Below, one piece after another: positions 52,460-59,972 of a stretch of DNA of 64,000 nucleotides (position 1 is its first letter; every line of letters starts with the position of its first letter). Below the pieces are notes generated by a model. The model was given only the letters and a program-made list of their open reading frames with translations, did no database searches and was not told the DNA's origin. Origin of the DNA: Gammaproteobacteria bacterium (GTDB lineage Bacteria; Pseudomonadota; Gammaproteobacteria; Steroidobacterales; Steroidobacteraceae); NCBI GenBank assembly GCA_021323735.1, contig JAJPKM010000021.1:214084-278083 (forward strand), given 5' to 3'. The position numbers and the translations under genes are program-made.

Positions 52460-53687
52460 CGCGGATCCGGCCCCCAGCCGCCAGTCCGCGTACGGGGGAA
52501 CGAACGGTGAGCGCCGCAAGCAGCGATTCCGCGGCCGGCAATGTCGATGCGGGTATCATGAGATCGCGCAGCTGCCGGCGCCGCGCCTGCCAGCCATCAT
52601 CGCCCGACAACCAGACGTCGAGATGGCCCTGGAGTTCGGCAAAGGTACGCGCGATGGGTCCTGGGGAATAGTCCTCGAGCGGATGCAACAGCAGCCCCCG
52701 AGTCTCCTCGTACCGTTCCATATCCGGGAAATACAGGATCTGCGGGCGCTGAGTAACCAAGAAATCGACATAAACGGAGGACACGTCGGTAACCAGTAGG
52801 TCCACCTGCGCCAACAATTCGTACAGTCCAAGACCCATGTCGAAGAGCATCGGCTCGCTGATCATCGACCACTGATCGTCATCTTGAAAGGGCTTTCCGG
52901 CATTGATCGACATGGGATGCGGCTTTACGAGCAGTTTGCAGCAATTCTTCTCCAGCCAGGCATGCAGCTGGCCCGCGTCCGTCTCGCTCAACCCCAACAC
53001 CGTGTTGGTTTCGATTCCATCGTGAGTGATGAATCCGCTGGCCGAGCTGCGGTATGTCGGCATGAAAAGGATGAGGCGCTGCGCCTGCCCGCGCAGGCGG
53101 GCCGCATAGTCGACGGCAGCGGCGCGAGGCTCAGTCAAGAAGTCGTTTCGCGGCAGCCCGGTCACGAGCAACTGACTGGGCCTGAAACCGCTGGCTTTGA
53201 TGAGCACATTGCTGAAGAACGCAGAGGTGCTGATGAGATAGGTCGACAATGGCACATCCGAACCGGGGACACCCTGCCATATCTTCTTGATCGGCATGCC
53301 GTGCCATAGGTTGACCACCAGCTTGCGCTTCGGTGGGGAATAGTTGAACACGGCACCATGCGTATAGAAGACGTAATAGGCTCTGAAATACGCCCAAATC
53401 CCCCGCAACGAATAGAGATCCAGGAAGCAGATGTCGACGCCGCCCAAGCCTCGCCGCCGTTGCCAGGCGCCGAACGGTGCCGGGTCCTGATGCACCAGCC
53501 AATAGATCTTGCCCTCCCATCTGGATTTTGCCAGCCCCAAGCACAATGAAACGCCTTGGTCGTCTCCGTCCGGCTGGGTGACCAGCACGATCCGATCATC
53601 CTTTAGAACCAGATAGTCGAAAGCCGAAAACACACCGGCCGCAAAAAACCGCAGGCTGCTTTTGATGACGTCGGTGGCCTTACTCAT
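52452..53687 (-). CDS. CDP-glycerol glycerophosphotransferase family protein (TagB/TagF-like)
   Basis: 411-residue GT-B-like enzyme: VNLWHGMPIKKIWQG, LVTGLPRNDFL, LLVKPHPMS and VDLLVTDVSSVYVDFL are the signature blocks of teichoic-acid glycerol- or ribitol-phosphate transferases. An amphipathic N-terminal helix (residues about 1-25) may bind the membrane. Would transfer glycerol phosphate from CDP-glycerol to a lipid-linked glycan. The start overlaps the stop of the cytidylyltransferase gene (ATGA, 53684-53687), so substrate supply and transfer are coupled. Confidence 0.86.
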   Translation of the reverse strand: MSKATDVIKSSLRFFAAGVFSAFDYLVLKDDRIVLVTQPDGDDQGVSLCLGLAKSRWEGKIYWLVHQDPAPFGAWQRRRGLGGVDICFLDLYSLRGIWAYFRAYYVFYTHGAVFNYSPPKRKLVVNLWHGMPIKKIWQGVPGSDVPLSTYLISTSAFFSNVLIKASGFRPSQLLVTGLPRNDFLTEPRAAAVDYAARLRGQAQRLILFMPTYRSSASGFITHDGIETNTVLGLSETDAGQLHAWLEKNCCKLLVKPHPMSINAGKPFQDDDQWSMISEPMLFDMGLGLYELLAQVDLLVTDVSSVYVDFLVTQRPQILYFPDMERYEETRGLLLHPLEDYSPGPIARTFAELQGHLDVWLSGDDGWQARRRQLRDLMIPASTLPAAESLLAALTVRSPVRGLAAGGRIRVK

Positions 53688-54073
53688 TGCTCGGCAATTA
53701 GGTACTTGATGTAAGTCGTGGAGATGCCGGCCGTGCGCGGCAGATACGCCACCTCACAGTGGGATTTGAGAAAATCGAACTTGCCCTGCCAGTCGTCTCC
53801 CATGACGAAGACACCAATTTCATTCCCCCGCACATCGTCCAGTTTTTGCTCCCAATTGTCCTCCGGAATAATTTTGTCGACGTGTCTGATGGCGCTCAAG
53901 ATCGCGAATCGTTCCGCGTAACTGAAAACGCTCTTCTTACCCTTCCCCAAATTGAACTCGTCCGTCGACAGTCCCACCACCAAATAGTCACCCAAGGCTC
54001 GCGCGCGCTCGAGCAGTCGTATATGACCCACATGCAAAAGATCAAAAGTGCCGTAGGTAAGAACCCGCTTCAT
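53684..54073 (-). CDS. tagD: Glycerol-3-phosphate cytidylyltransferase (TagD-like)
   Basis: 129-residue nucleotidyltransferase making CDP-glycerol from CTP and sn-glycerol 3-phosphate. It has the HVGH motif (14-17) in GTFDLLHVGHIRLL and the RTAGISTTYIK block (about 113-123) that closes the active site; length equals B. subtilis TagD. Directly precedes the TagB/F-like gene it would supply. Relatives using D-glycero-heptose phosphate exist, but the partner gene favours CDP-glycerol. Confidence 0.9.
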   Translation of the reverse strand: MKRVLTYGTFDLLHVGHIRLLERARALGDYLVVGLSTDEFNLGKGKKSVFSYAERFAILSAIRHVDKIIPEDNWEQKLDDVRGNEIGVFVMGDDWQGKFDFLKSHCEVAYLPRTAGISTTYIKYLIAEQ

Positions 54074-54230
54074 GGCGTGGTTGCGCGCATGCTACGGCGC
54101 GTCATTGAACAACCGAGACGACGCAACAGGTGGTGCGCAGGCGCGGCGTTGTATTGGAATTATTCAATCGCTTGGCCCTCATCGATCTGCCGGGCGACCG
54201 CATCGGGCGGAACAAACCGCTACGATAAAT

Positions 54231-55397
54231 TTATTGTGGTGTGTTCAAAATAGAAACGCAACCGCGCAAGATCTCCGCCGCGGCATGTTCTGGTGTAAAT
54301 TTTGCAATCACGTCCATGCAACGATTGGCCACTTCGTCTCGGTTCTTGGAGAGCAGAGAGGCTGCCATCATGGCTTTGGTGAGCGCATCCACATCGCCGG
54401 CCGGAAATGCGTAGCCCGTGATGCCGTCACGAACGAGCTCTGGAACGCAGCCGCATATGTCGCTCACGACCACCGGGCAACCGAAGCTCAGTGCTTCGTT
54501 GACCACCAACCCCCAGGGCTCCCTGCGGCTGGGCAGAATCATCGCGGCGCTGCTCATCAGCAACCGCCCGATATCCTCGGGGGTTTTGGTGCCTAGAAAT
54601 GCCACCGCAGACTCGACCTTCAACTGTCGCGCCCGCTCCCGCAGCGCCTGCTCGAGCGTACCGGAGCCGACCAGATCGAGCGTGGCCGAAGGCTCCTGCT
54701 TGCGGACGCGGCAAAATGCGTCGAGCAGATCGAACAGCCCTTTCTCCTCCGCCAATCGCCCGACATAGAGGAATTTTAAGGAGTCGGCGACATTGAATGA
54801 TTTGCTCGCGTAATACGCGCGTATTGCCGCCGCATCGTAGTCATGCGCCAGCGCGGCCGCCTGACAACCGGCGTAGATCTTCTGCGGGTCAATCCCATAA
54901 CTCGCCACGTATTCCTTACTCCGGGTGCCGTAGCAGAAAAAGCCATCGCAACGCCGGAAAAAGAATGCCTTCGCTTTCTCCTTCCACCGGCTCTTTTCAC
55001 GGTCGAGGGCGGTCGAATCGCAGAACACCGCGCGCTTGCGACGCCGCAGAATACATATGAGCAACATCGCCCAATATTCCGGCAGGTGATAGCCCGGCAA
55101 CACCACCAAGTCGCTGGGGTTTCTGATCAGATCCGCGGATAGCGAGGTGATCAACTTGTACGGCGGGATCTTTTCGTACGACTGGGGAAACATGAGCTTG
55201 TAGGGATACTGATGATAGGAGCGATCTGCACCGCCCAGCCCCTTACGATCGATTGACGTTTCCCCCACTTGGATGAACGCGGTGGACACACCGCAGCGAG
55301 CGCTGTTGGCAAAAATTTTGGAAAAGATGACGCCCTTGTATCTGGCCCAAAGATTGTTGTGATAGATGCGAACGCTTCGAACGTAGGATGTGCTCAT
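54231..55397 (-). CDS. Family 4 glycosyltransferase
   Basis: 388-residue GT-B enzyme from the ATG at 55397 (MSTSYVRSVRIYHNNLWARY). The donor-binding half is clear: FLYVGRLAEEKGLFDLLDAF, then ILPSRREPWGLVVNEALSFGCPVVVSD with the EX7E pair. The acceptor domain includes DLVVLPGYHLPEYW, met in transferases of capsule and LPS clusters. Last gene of the polysaccharide region on the right; 157 bp without features separate its stop from tagD. Confidence 0.85.
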   Translation of the reverse strand: MSTSYVRSVRIYHNNLWARYKGVIFSKIFANSARCGVSTAFIQVGETSIDRKGLGGADRSYHQYPYKLMFPQSYEKIPPYKLITSLSADLIRNPSDLVVLPGYHLPEYWAMLLICILRRRKRAVFCDSTALDREKSRWKEKAKAFFFRRCDGFFCYGTRSKEYVASYGIDPQKIYAGCQAAALAHDYDAAAIRAYYASKSFNVADSLKFLYVGRLAEEKGLFDLLDAFCRVRKQEPSATLDLVGSGTLEQALRERARQLKVESAVAFLGTKTPEDIGRLLMSSAAMILPSRREPWGLVVNEALSFGCPVVVSDICGCVPELVRDGITGYAFPAGDVDALTKAMMAASLLSKNRDEVANRCMDVIAKFTPEHAAAEILRGCVSILNTPQ

Positions 55398-55712
55398 GGG
55401 AAAACAGTGGATGTTGTGCCTGGGACCGAAGGCAATAACATACAGATGCGCGCGTAGCGTTGCCAGCACCGATTTTCCGTCGTGACCGCGCACGCGATTT
55501 ACCGTCGAGAGTTCGACAGTGCTAACTTCAGAGAAAATCAGTGTGCCCGTGCATGTGCCGGTCTTTTGCCTACAAGATGTGCCGTCACGCGCTTACAGCA
55601 AGCTGCGCCAGTACGGAAGATTGCGCAGCTGCATCGGACCGCATCGGAGGAATCTATAGGCGCGGGGTGGACCACTGGAGTGCGCAGAGCCGCTTTAACT
55701 AGCTCTCCGTAA
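55398..55712. other. Intergenic region, no gene seen
   Basis: About 315 bp between the last glycosyltransferase and the toxin-antitoxin operator. It should hold the left-going promoter of the glycosyltransferase. No RNA structure, repeat or credible ORF was recognised. Confidence 0.5.
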
Positions 55713-55738
55713 GCCACTGACGTACGTACGTCAGTGGC
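55713..55738. promoter_or_regulatory. Perfect 26-bp palindrome, probable operator of the first TA locus
   Basis: GCCACTGACGTAC followed by its exact reverse complement GTACGTCAGTGGC, no spacer. It ends 15 bp before the ATG of the toxin remnant and adjoins TATGAT (55739-55744), a good -10 box. Antitoxins of the HigA/NadS group usually repress their own promoter through such inverted repeats. Confidence 0.75.
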
Positions 55739-55753
55739 GTATGATCGGGTCAC

Positions 55754-55921
55754 ATGGTATTCATCGAAACGCCCGTCTTCACCAAGCAGGTGCATGACCT
55801 GCTGAGCCATGAGTTGAACGCGGAGTTGCAGCAGTATCTGGCTCAATGTCCCGACGCCGGCGATGTCATCCGGGATACCGGCGGCCTGCGCAAGGTTGTA
55901 TGGAGGGAACAATCCACATGA
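55754..55921 (+). pseudogene. Truncated RelE/HigB-type toxin
   Basis: 55-residue reading frame. MVFIETPVFTKQVHDLL and CPDAGDVIRDTGGLRKVVW match the N-terminal half of HigB-2/RelE toxins, which are usually about 105-115 residues; after KVVW it ends at once in REQST. The second half, with the catalytic residues, is missing, while the antitoxin ribosome-binding site (GGAGGG) and the ATGA overlap are preserved. Consistent with an internal in-frame or near-frame deletion. Likely inactive as a nuclease. Confidence 0.7.
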
Positions 55922-56208
55922 ACAAAAAACTGCTTGCTGATCTCGTGGAAAGCATGACGCAGATGAACGAGATCGTTCGTGGGGAGCGAGCTGCATCTCG
56001 TGAGTTCCATATCGACGCGGTTGGCATCAAAGAGATGCGCTCCAAACTCGGATTGAGCCAGCCGAAGTTCGCGGCGCTCCTGCATGTGGACGTAGGTACA
56101 CTGCGCAACTGGGAACAGGGTCGACGTGAGCCGACCGGGCCAGCAAAAGCATTGCTCGCTGCGATCCGCAAAGATCCAGTGCACGTGCTCAAGGCGTTGG
56201 CGGCGTAA
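55918..56208 (+). CDS. HigA/NadS-type antitoxin
   Basis: 96-residue helix-turn-helix protein of the antitoxin group partnering HigB-2-type toxins: MRSKLGLSQPKFAALLHVDVG followed by LRNWEQGRREPTGPAKALL. The N-terminal helix (LLADLVESMTQMNEIVRGE) is the toxin-binding part. The ATG overlaps the stop of the truncated toxin (ATGA) with GGAGGG upstream. Length is full, so it can probably still bind the palindrome at 55713-55738. Confidence 0.85.
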   Translation: MNKKLLADLVESMTQMNEIVRGERAASREFHIDAVGIKEMRSKLGLSQPKFAALLHVDVGTLRNWEQGRREPTGPAKALLAAIRKDPVHVLKALAA

Positions 56209-56307
56209 TCGACCACGGGCACTCTCTGCGGCACCCTCGCCGACTGATCAACTGCTGCAAATCCGAAGTTTTGTCGCCACCGCCGTCAAGTTCCGGTCCA
56301 TACGTCT

Positions 56308-56604
56308 TTAGGCCGCCGCCCGCGGTTTGATCTTCGCAATCACGGCTCCCGCGGCGTCTTCGACGCACTGTACATCGTAGTTGGCCTGAAGATTCAGCCA
56401 GAACTGATGCGAGGTGCCGAAGAAGCGCGCCAGGCGCAGCGCAGTGTCCGCGCTGATGCCGCGCCGGCCGCGCACGATCTCATTGATCCTCGCGGGCGTC
56501 ACGCCGAGCGCGCGAGCGAGTGCATTGCTCGAAAGACCGAGCGGAACCATAAACTCCTCGCGCAGTTGCTCGCCGGGGTGGATGGGCTTCAGTTTCTTGG
56601 CCAT
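56308..56604 (-). CDS. higA: HigA family addiction-module antitoxin
   Basis: 98-residue XRE-type antitoxin of the GraA/HigA group: IHPGEQLREEFMVPLGLSSN, ALARALGVTPARINEIVRG (helix-turn-helix), RLARFFGTSHQFWLNLQANYD. GGAGT precedes the ATG. Full length. In intact loci it follows the higB toxin; here the toxin gene just upstream is damaged. Confidence 0.9.
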   Translation of the reverse strand: MAKKLKPIHPGEQLREEFMVPLGLSSNALARALGVTPARINEIVRGRRGISADTALRLARFFGTSHQFWLNLQANYDVQCVEDAAGAVIAKIKPRAAA

Positions 56605-56616
56605 AGAGTCACTCCT

Positions 56617-56850
56617 TCAGTGGTAGTCAACTATCTCAACGTTGGCCGGACCTTGCGCTGTCCACATAATGCAAATGTGCCATTGATCGTTGATGCGGAT
56701 GCTGTGACCTTTGCCCCCCCCTAAGCAACCGAAGGATGTCTCGGCATTGCTGAGATGCTTGACGGGATTCGTGAAGATATCAACAACCTTGCTCAGCCGG
56801 CGTCGGAAAACACAGCCTGATCCGCCCGGCCGGCGTAACCCGTCACTCAC
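56617..56850 (-). pseudogene. Decayed higB toxin gene
   Basis: The C-terminal third is intact HigB (HSIRINDQWHICIMW and VEIVDYH at the end), and a small N-terminal piece (VFRRRLSK) is recognisable, but the middle that normally reads like KLRxLNxAExLxDLRVPPGNRLEALKGDRxG is shortened and replaced by TSFGCLGGGKG around a run of eight G (56714-56721, C on the + strand). The normal MIxSF start is absent. Probably a deletion plus frameshift product; inactive toxin is inferred. Confidence 0.65.
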
Positions 56851-56851
56851 A

Positions 56852-56877
56852 GGCCGCTTTCGGGCGGCCTTTTTTGT
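56852..56877 (+). terminator. Intrinsic terminator on the + strand
   Basis: GGCCGC/GCGGCC stem around TTTCGG, followed by TTTTTT. It is a textbook Rho-independent terminator in the + direction, but no + strand gene reads into it; the flanking genes are on the minus strand. Confidence 0.7.
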
Positions 56878-56878
56878 T

Positions 56879-57472
56879 TCAGGCAGGCGGGCCGCCTTCA
56901 GCCTGTCCCTTGGTCGTGAGCTGTTGAAGCATCTTTTGCATTTGCTCGGCCTGCTGTTGCTGCGCCTGTTGCTGGAGTTGTGCCTGTTGAGCCGCGGTGG
57001 GCGCTCTCAATGAATCGATGAAAGCCTTGGCCACCGCAAACACAGGCACCCCTAAGCAGGCGGTGGCCACAATAGTCTCATGAAGGGATGCGCAGAACAC
57101 CGCGCCCGCGATGGCCGCCAACGAGATGGCCAGAGCCATCCAGTGGACGCGGGCCGTATCCTGTCTCTGTGCATGTTGGACGAACCGCACCGTGTCGGCC
57201 TGATCGCTTTGCGCCTTCTCCGCCATCTTGAAGATGCGATCGAAGGTACCGGGTAAGATCAACTCGTATTCCTTGATCGCAGCGGGAGGCGGAAACGGCC
57301 CATGCGCTTGCATCTGCATTACGGCCTGCATCTGCGCCTGCAGTTGCTGCTGGATCATCCCTTGTGGAGTTTGCGCCAGCACTGAATGCACCGCATTCGC
57401 GACAGAGGCTAGCGGAGCCTTCGAGGTCGGCGGGTTATTGCCCGGGGGAGACGGAGGGCTGCGTTGCGTCAC
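56879..57472 (-). CDS. DUF2335-type predicted membrane protein
   Basis: About 197 residues from a GTG at 57472 (start uncertain; the frame is open to 57577). A Pro/Gln/Met-rich N-terminus (QQQLQAQMQAVMQMQ) precedes the DUF2335 core: GPFPPPAAIKEYELILPGTFDRIFKMAE, then two adjacent hydrophobic helices (MALAISLAAIAGAVFCASL and ATACLGVPVFAVAKAF), ending in a Gln-rich coiled-coil tail (QQAQLQQQAQQQQ). DUF2335 proteins are often found in phage-like or mobile regions; function unknown. Confidence 0.7.
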   Translation of the reverse strand: MTQRSPPSPPGNNPPTSKAPLASVANAVHSVLAQTPQGMIQQQLQAQMQAVMQMQAHGPFPPPAAIKEYELILPGTFDRIFKMAEKAQSDQADTVRFVQHAQRQDTARVHWMALAISLAAIAGAVFCASLHETIVATACLGVPVFAVAKAFIDSLRAPTAAQQAQLQQQAQQQQAEQMQKMLQQLTTKGQAEGGPPA

Positions 57473-57647
57473 TAATCTGCGCTGCCCAGGCGGAGGACAG
57501 GTAGAAGCCGGCGGCGGCGAAACTTCGCGCCACACTACCCGTGGCCAGCATATAGGGGTACGGCTCAGGGGCAGCATATAGCGCCGTCGGTGCCGCGAGG
57601 CTTGCCCATATGGCCGAAACGAGGCGGTAGGTACGAGCGCTGTCCAT
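57435..57647 (-). CDS. Small hypothetical membrane protein
   Basis: 70-residue frame with a hydrophobic centre (LVSAIWASLAAPTALYA and SVARSFAAAGFYLSSAWAAQI). It overlaps the start of the DUF2335 gene by 38 bp. No family is recognised; it could be chance in this GC-rich frame. Confidence 0.3.
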   Translation of the reverse strand: MDSARTYRLVSAIWASLAAPTALYAAPEPYPYMLATGSVARSFAAAGFYLSSAWAAQISDATQPSVSPGQ

Positions 57648-58200
57648 TGCGATAGTTTGCACGTGTACGCAGTCCAAATCCATACCCCCTGCTATGCCCG
57701 GTGATAGCGATGCAATGTGCCCCGCCCCGGGCCGGAATCAGCGCCATCATCTACCCGGGGTACCGGGTTTGGGGGCCGAGGCTCACATGCCATTGCCGCC
57801 GGCAACACGCGTCGCTGCGTTTCTCAGCAATCGCGCCGGGTGGAACGCCCCCACCGCTCATGATTGCCGACGGCGGTTCCTGTTCCTAGGTCGACCCGAC
57901 CTGATGAACGTCACTATCGTGACGATGCTTGCGAGCGTGCATAAGACTGCTGGTGAAGGAGTGACCTGGCCGCAGGGGTTTTAGCCCTCGCGCTTCATTT
58001 CTGGCCGTATTGTGGCTGTACATTTGGGCTTGCCGCATTGCGAGCATCGGAGGCGCCGCACCACATCGCGGGCGCGTCCATACAGTAGTGGGACGAGTCG
58101 AATACTGTATGCGGTCCTTCGGTGACCTTAGGAGACCCTCGGTTGCGCTACTCTCCTGTACGCATTTGGAGCATGAGCGTGCGCGGCCTTACAATCAGCC
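57648..58200. other. Intergenic region with one 9-bp inverted repeat
   Basis: About 550 bp without a convincing gene. The only structure noticed is CATACAGTA (58079-58087) and TACTGTATG (58103-58111), an exact 9-bp inverted repeat with a 15-bp spacer, 90 bp upstream of the small gene at 58201; it could be an operator. Short frames here look random. Confidence 0.45.
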
Positions 58201-58419
58201 ATGGAAACCGTAAACATTTCTGTTGTAGATAGCGGTGACGCGAGAGCAATCGAAGACCGCGCATTTGAATGGTACAAGAGTCAAGGCGACAAAGGCCCCG
58301 TAATAATGCCCTTGCAGGGTACTAGCGCCGATGGCCGCATATTGCTTATCCGCGTACCCAGGGCCGTGTTGTCTCTTGTGACTGAATGCGGCATCAAATT
58401 CGAACTGCATACGTCATAG
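58201..58419 (+). CDS. Small hypothetical protein
   Basis: 72-residue frame (METVNISVVDSGDARAIED at the start; GRILLIRVPRAVLSLVTECG later). Base composition is less GC-rich than the core genes. No family recognised and no clear ribosome-binding site. It is followed after 14 bp by an exported protein gene, so the two may be a unit. Confidence 0.4.
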   Translation: METVNISVVDSGDARAIEDRAFEWYKSQGDKGPVIMPLQGTSADGRILLIRVPRAVLSLVTECGIKFELHTS

Positions 58420-58433
58420 TTTCAAGTAGGCCG

Positions 58434-58898
58434 ATGCGCACTCTGCTTTTAACGCTCGCGGTACTGACTACAAATGTAGCTCTGTCGAATCCTCCGACGC
58501 CTCAGGGCACTGGGATGGACCTCAGATCGATAGGCTCGGAGTTATACGTCGATAAGGATGACAAATTCCAGTGGTTCGATCAGAACGGGAGTTCATGCGA
58601 CCAAACTCAAAAGGCGTGTTCGGTAACTTTTGTGTCGGTCTATTCAAAGCGAGGCATCCCGACCGGAGATCATAGATACATTTTCGATGATCACGATACA
58701 GCCCTTAAGCAAAACGGATTGAGCTACAACAGCGGGAAGCTTGGGTCGCTTACGTCAAATGAAATCACGCTCGATTGCGAGTACAAAACCTACGAATTGA
58801 AAGACACTCGCACTGGCGAGCATGTATGGAAGCCGCAGGTTACTTTGCCTGCGCTCGCGCCAGTTTTTCGATACGTGTGCTCGCACCGGGGTAGCTAG
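58434..58898 (+). CDS. Hypothetical exported protein
   Basis: 154 residues from the ATG at 58434, starting with a signal peptide (MRTLLLTLAVLTTNVALS). The mature part has two Cys pairs (CDQTQKACSV, and CEYKTY with YVCSHRG near the end), which may form disulfides in the periplasm. No family recognised. Lower GC than neighbours suggests recent acquisition. Confidence 0.55.
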   Translation: MRTLLLTLAVLTTNVALSNPPTPQGTGMDLRSIGSELYVDKDDKFQWFDQNGSSCDQTQKACSVTFVSVYSKRGIPTGDHRYIFDDHDTALKQNGLSYNSGKLGSLTSNEITLDCEYKTYELKDTRTGEHVWKPQVTLPALAPVFRYVCSHRGS

Positions 58899-59178
58899 CG
58901 GATTTCGCCCACAAAGCTGGCACGGACCCGGCGGCCGTGCCGCACTGACTAAGAGCCCTTTGGTGTCGAATTCCAGTCCTCGACAAGTAGCAGTACGGTG
59001 ATGTGTCCGCTCCCACCCCAAACAGTGCTCTCCAGCTCCAGCGTTTCCAGCAACATTTTCTGCGCGCCGGGTGAGCTGAGTTCTTCTCAGTGAGTTACGC
59101 TTGACGCGCGATAACGCGCGGCGCGAAGGACAAGTACCGTCATAACGGTCGTATTCTTCGTAACTCTTCAGATTTAAT

Positions 59179-59255
59179 TGGTCGGGGCGACAAGATTCGA
59201 ACTTGCGACCCCTTGCACCCCATGCAAGTGCGCTACCAGGCTGCGCCACGCCCCG
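59179..59255 (-). tRNA. tRNA-Pro (anticodon GGG)
   Basis: The minus strand folds as a complete tRNA: acceptor CGGGGCG/CGCCCCG, D-arm GCGC-AGCCTGGTA-GCGC, anticodon stem CTTGC/GCAAG with loop ATGGGGT (anticodon GGG), T-arm with GTTCGAATC, and encoded CCA at the 3' end (59179-59181). The GGG anticodon reads CCC/CCU proline codons. It lies after the merR-like gene and next to the accessory stretch, a common kind of integration point. Confidence 0.95.
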
Positions 59256-59330
59256 ACCGAGTTGTGAATGATAGCCCAATTGGGCTTTAAGATCTTGGCT
59301 CGCTTGCGCCGATGCCGATTTTCTCTCCGC

Positions 59331-59687
59331 CTAGCGGCGCAGAATCTTGATCAGCTCTTCGAGCTCCAAGCGCATCTGATGAATCAGCTGCTGGCTCTGA
59401 TTCAGGTCGACTTGCGCATCGTCGCCGGTGAGCCGATTCCGGGCTCCGCCGATGGTAAACCCCTGCTCATACAACAGGCTGCGAATTTGCCTGATGATCA
59501 ACACGTCCTGGCGCTGGTAGTAGCGGCGGTTGCCGCGACGCTTGACCGGCTTGAGCTGTGGAAATTCCTGTTCCCAGTAGCGCAGCACATGCGGCTTGAC
59601 GCCGCACAGATCGCTCACTTCGCCGATGGTGAAATAGCGCTTCCCCGGGATCGGCGGCAGCTCGCTATTATTGCTTGGTTCCAGCAT
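59331..59687 (-). CDS. MerR-family transcriptional regulator
   Basis: 118-residue regulator with the MerR winged helix: [29 protein letters not shown], then [15 protein letters not shown]. The C-terminal part is short and helical ([19 protein letters not shown]), without metal-binding cysteines. This gene commonly follows ihfA in gammaproteobacteria and overlaps its 3' end here by 20 bp. Effector and targets unknown. Confidence 0.9.
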   Translation of the reverse strand: MLEPSNNSELPPIPGKRYFTIGEVSDLCGVKPHVLRYWEQEFPQLKPVKRRGNRRYYQRQDVLIIRQIRSLLYEQGFTIGGARNRLTGDDAQVDLNQSQQLIHQMRLELEELIKILRR

Positions 59688-59970
59688 ATGCCTCGACGCG
59701 CGCCTTCAGTTTCTGACCAGGACGGAATGTGACAACGCGACGGGCGCTGATGGGAATTTCCTCGCCGGTCTTAGGGTTTCTCCCAGGACGACGATTCTTA
59801 TCCCGCAAATCAAAATTGCCAAATCCAGAGAGCTTCACCTGCTCGCCGGAGGAGAGCGCTGCACGAATTTCCTCGAAGAACAGGTCCACGAGTTCGCGCG
59901 CCTCGCGCTTATTGAGCCCCAACTGATCGAACAGGGCCTCGGCCATTTCCGCCTTTGTCAGGGCTGCCAT
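59668..59970 (-). CDS. ihfA: Integration host factor subunit alpha
   Basis: 100-residue HU/IHF-type DNA-bending protein: [42 protein letters not shown] with the DNA-contacting beta-ribbon Pro, and [13 protein letters not shown]. Forms a heterodimer with IHF-beta that bends DNA at specific sites. ATG begins 2 bp after the pheT stop, the usual pheT-ihfA arrangement. Confidence 0.96.
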   Translation of the reverse strand: MAALTKAEMAEALFDQLGLNKREARELVDLFFEEIRAALSSGEQVKLSGFGNFDLRDKNRRPGRNPKTGEEIPISARRVVTFRPGQKLKARVEAYAGTKQ

Positions 59971-59972
59971 GC

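Noticed and set aside
57694..57984. A 96-codon + strand frame in the region between the DUF2335 gene and the orphan genes.
   Set aside because: No ribosome-binding site, no family features, and proline/arginine-rich composition typical of random GC-rich frames.
59179..59255. Attachment site at tRNA-Pro.
   Set aside because: No second copy of the tRNA 3' end was found by eye on the far side of the accessory stretch, and no integrase is present.
59273..59286. Palindrome AGCCCAATTGGGCT between the merR-like gene and tRNA-Pro as a terminator.
   Set aside because: No loop and no useful T-run on the transcribed strand.
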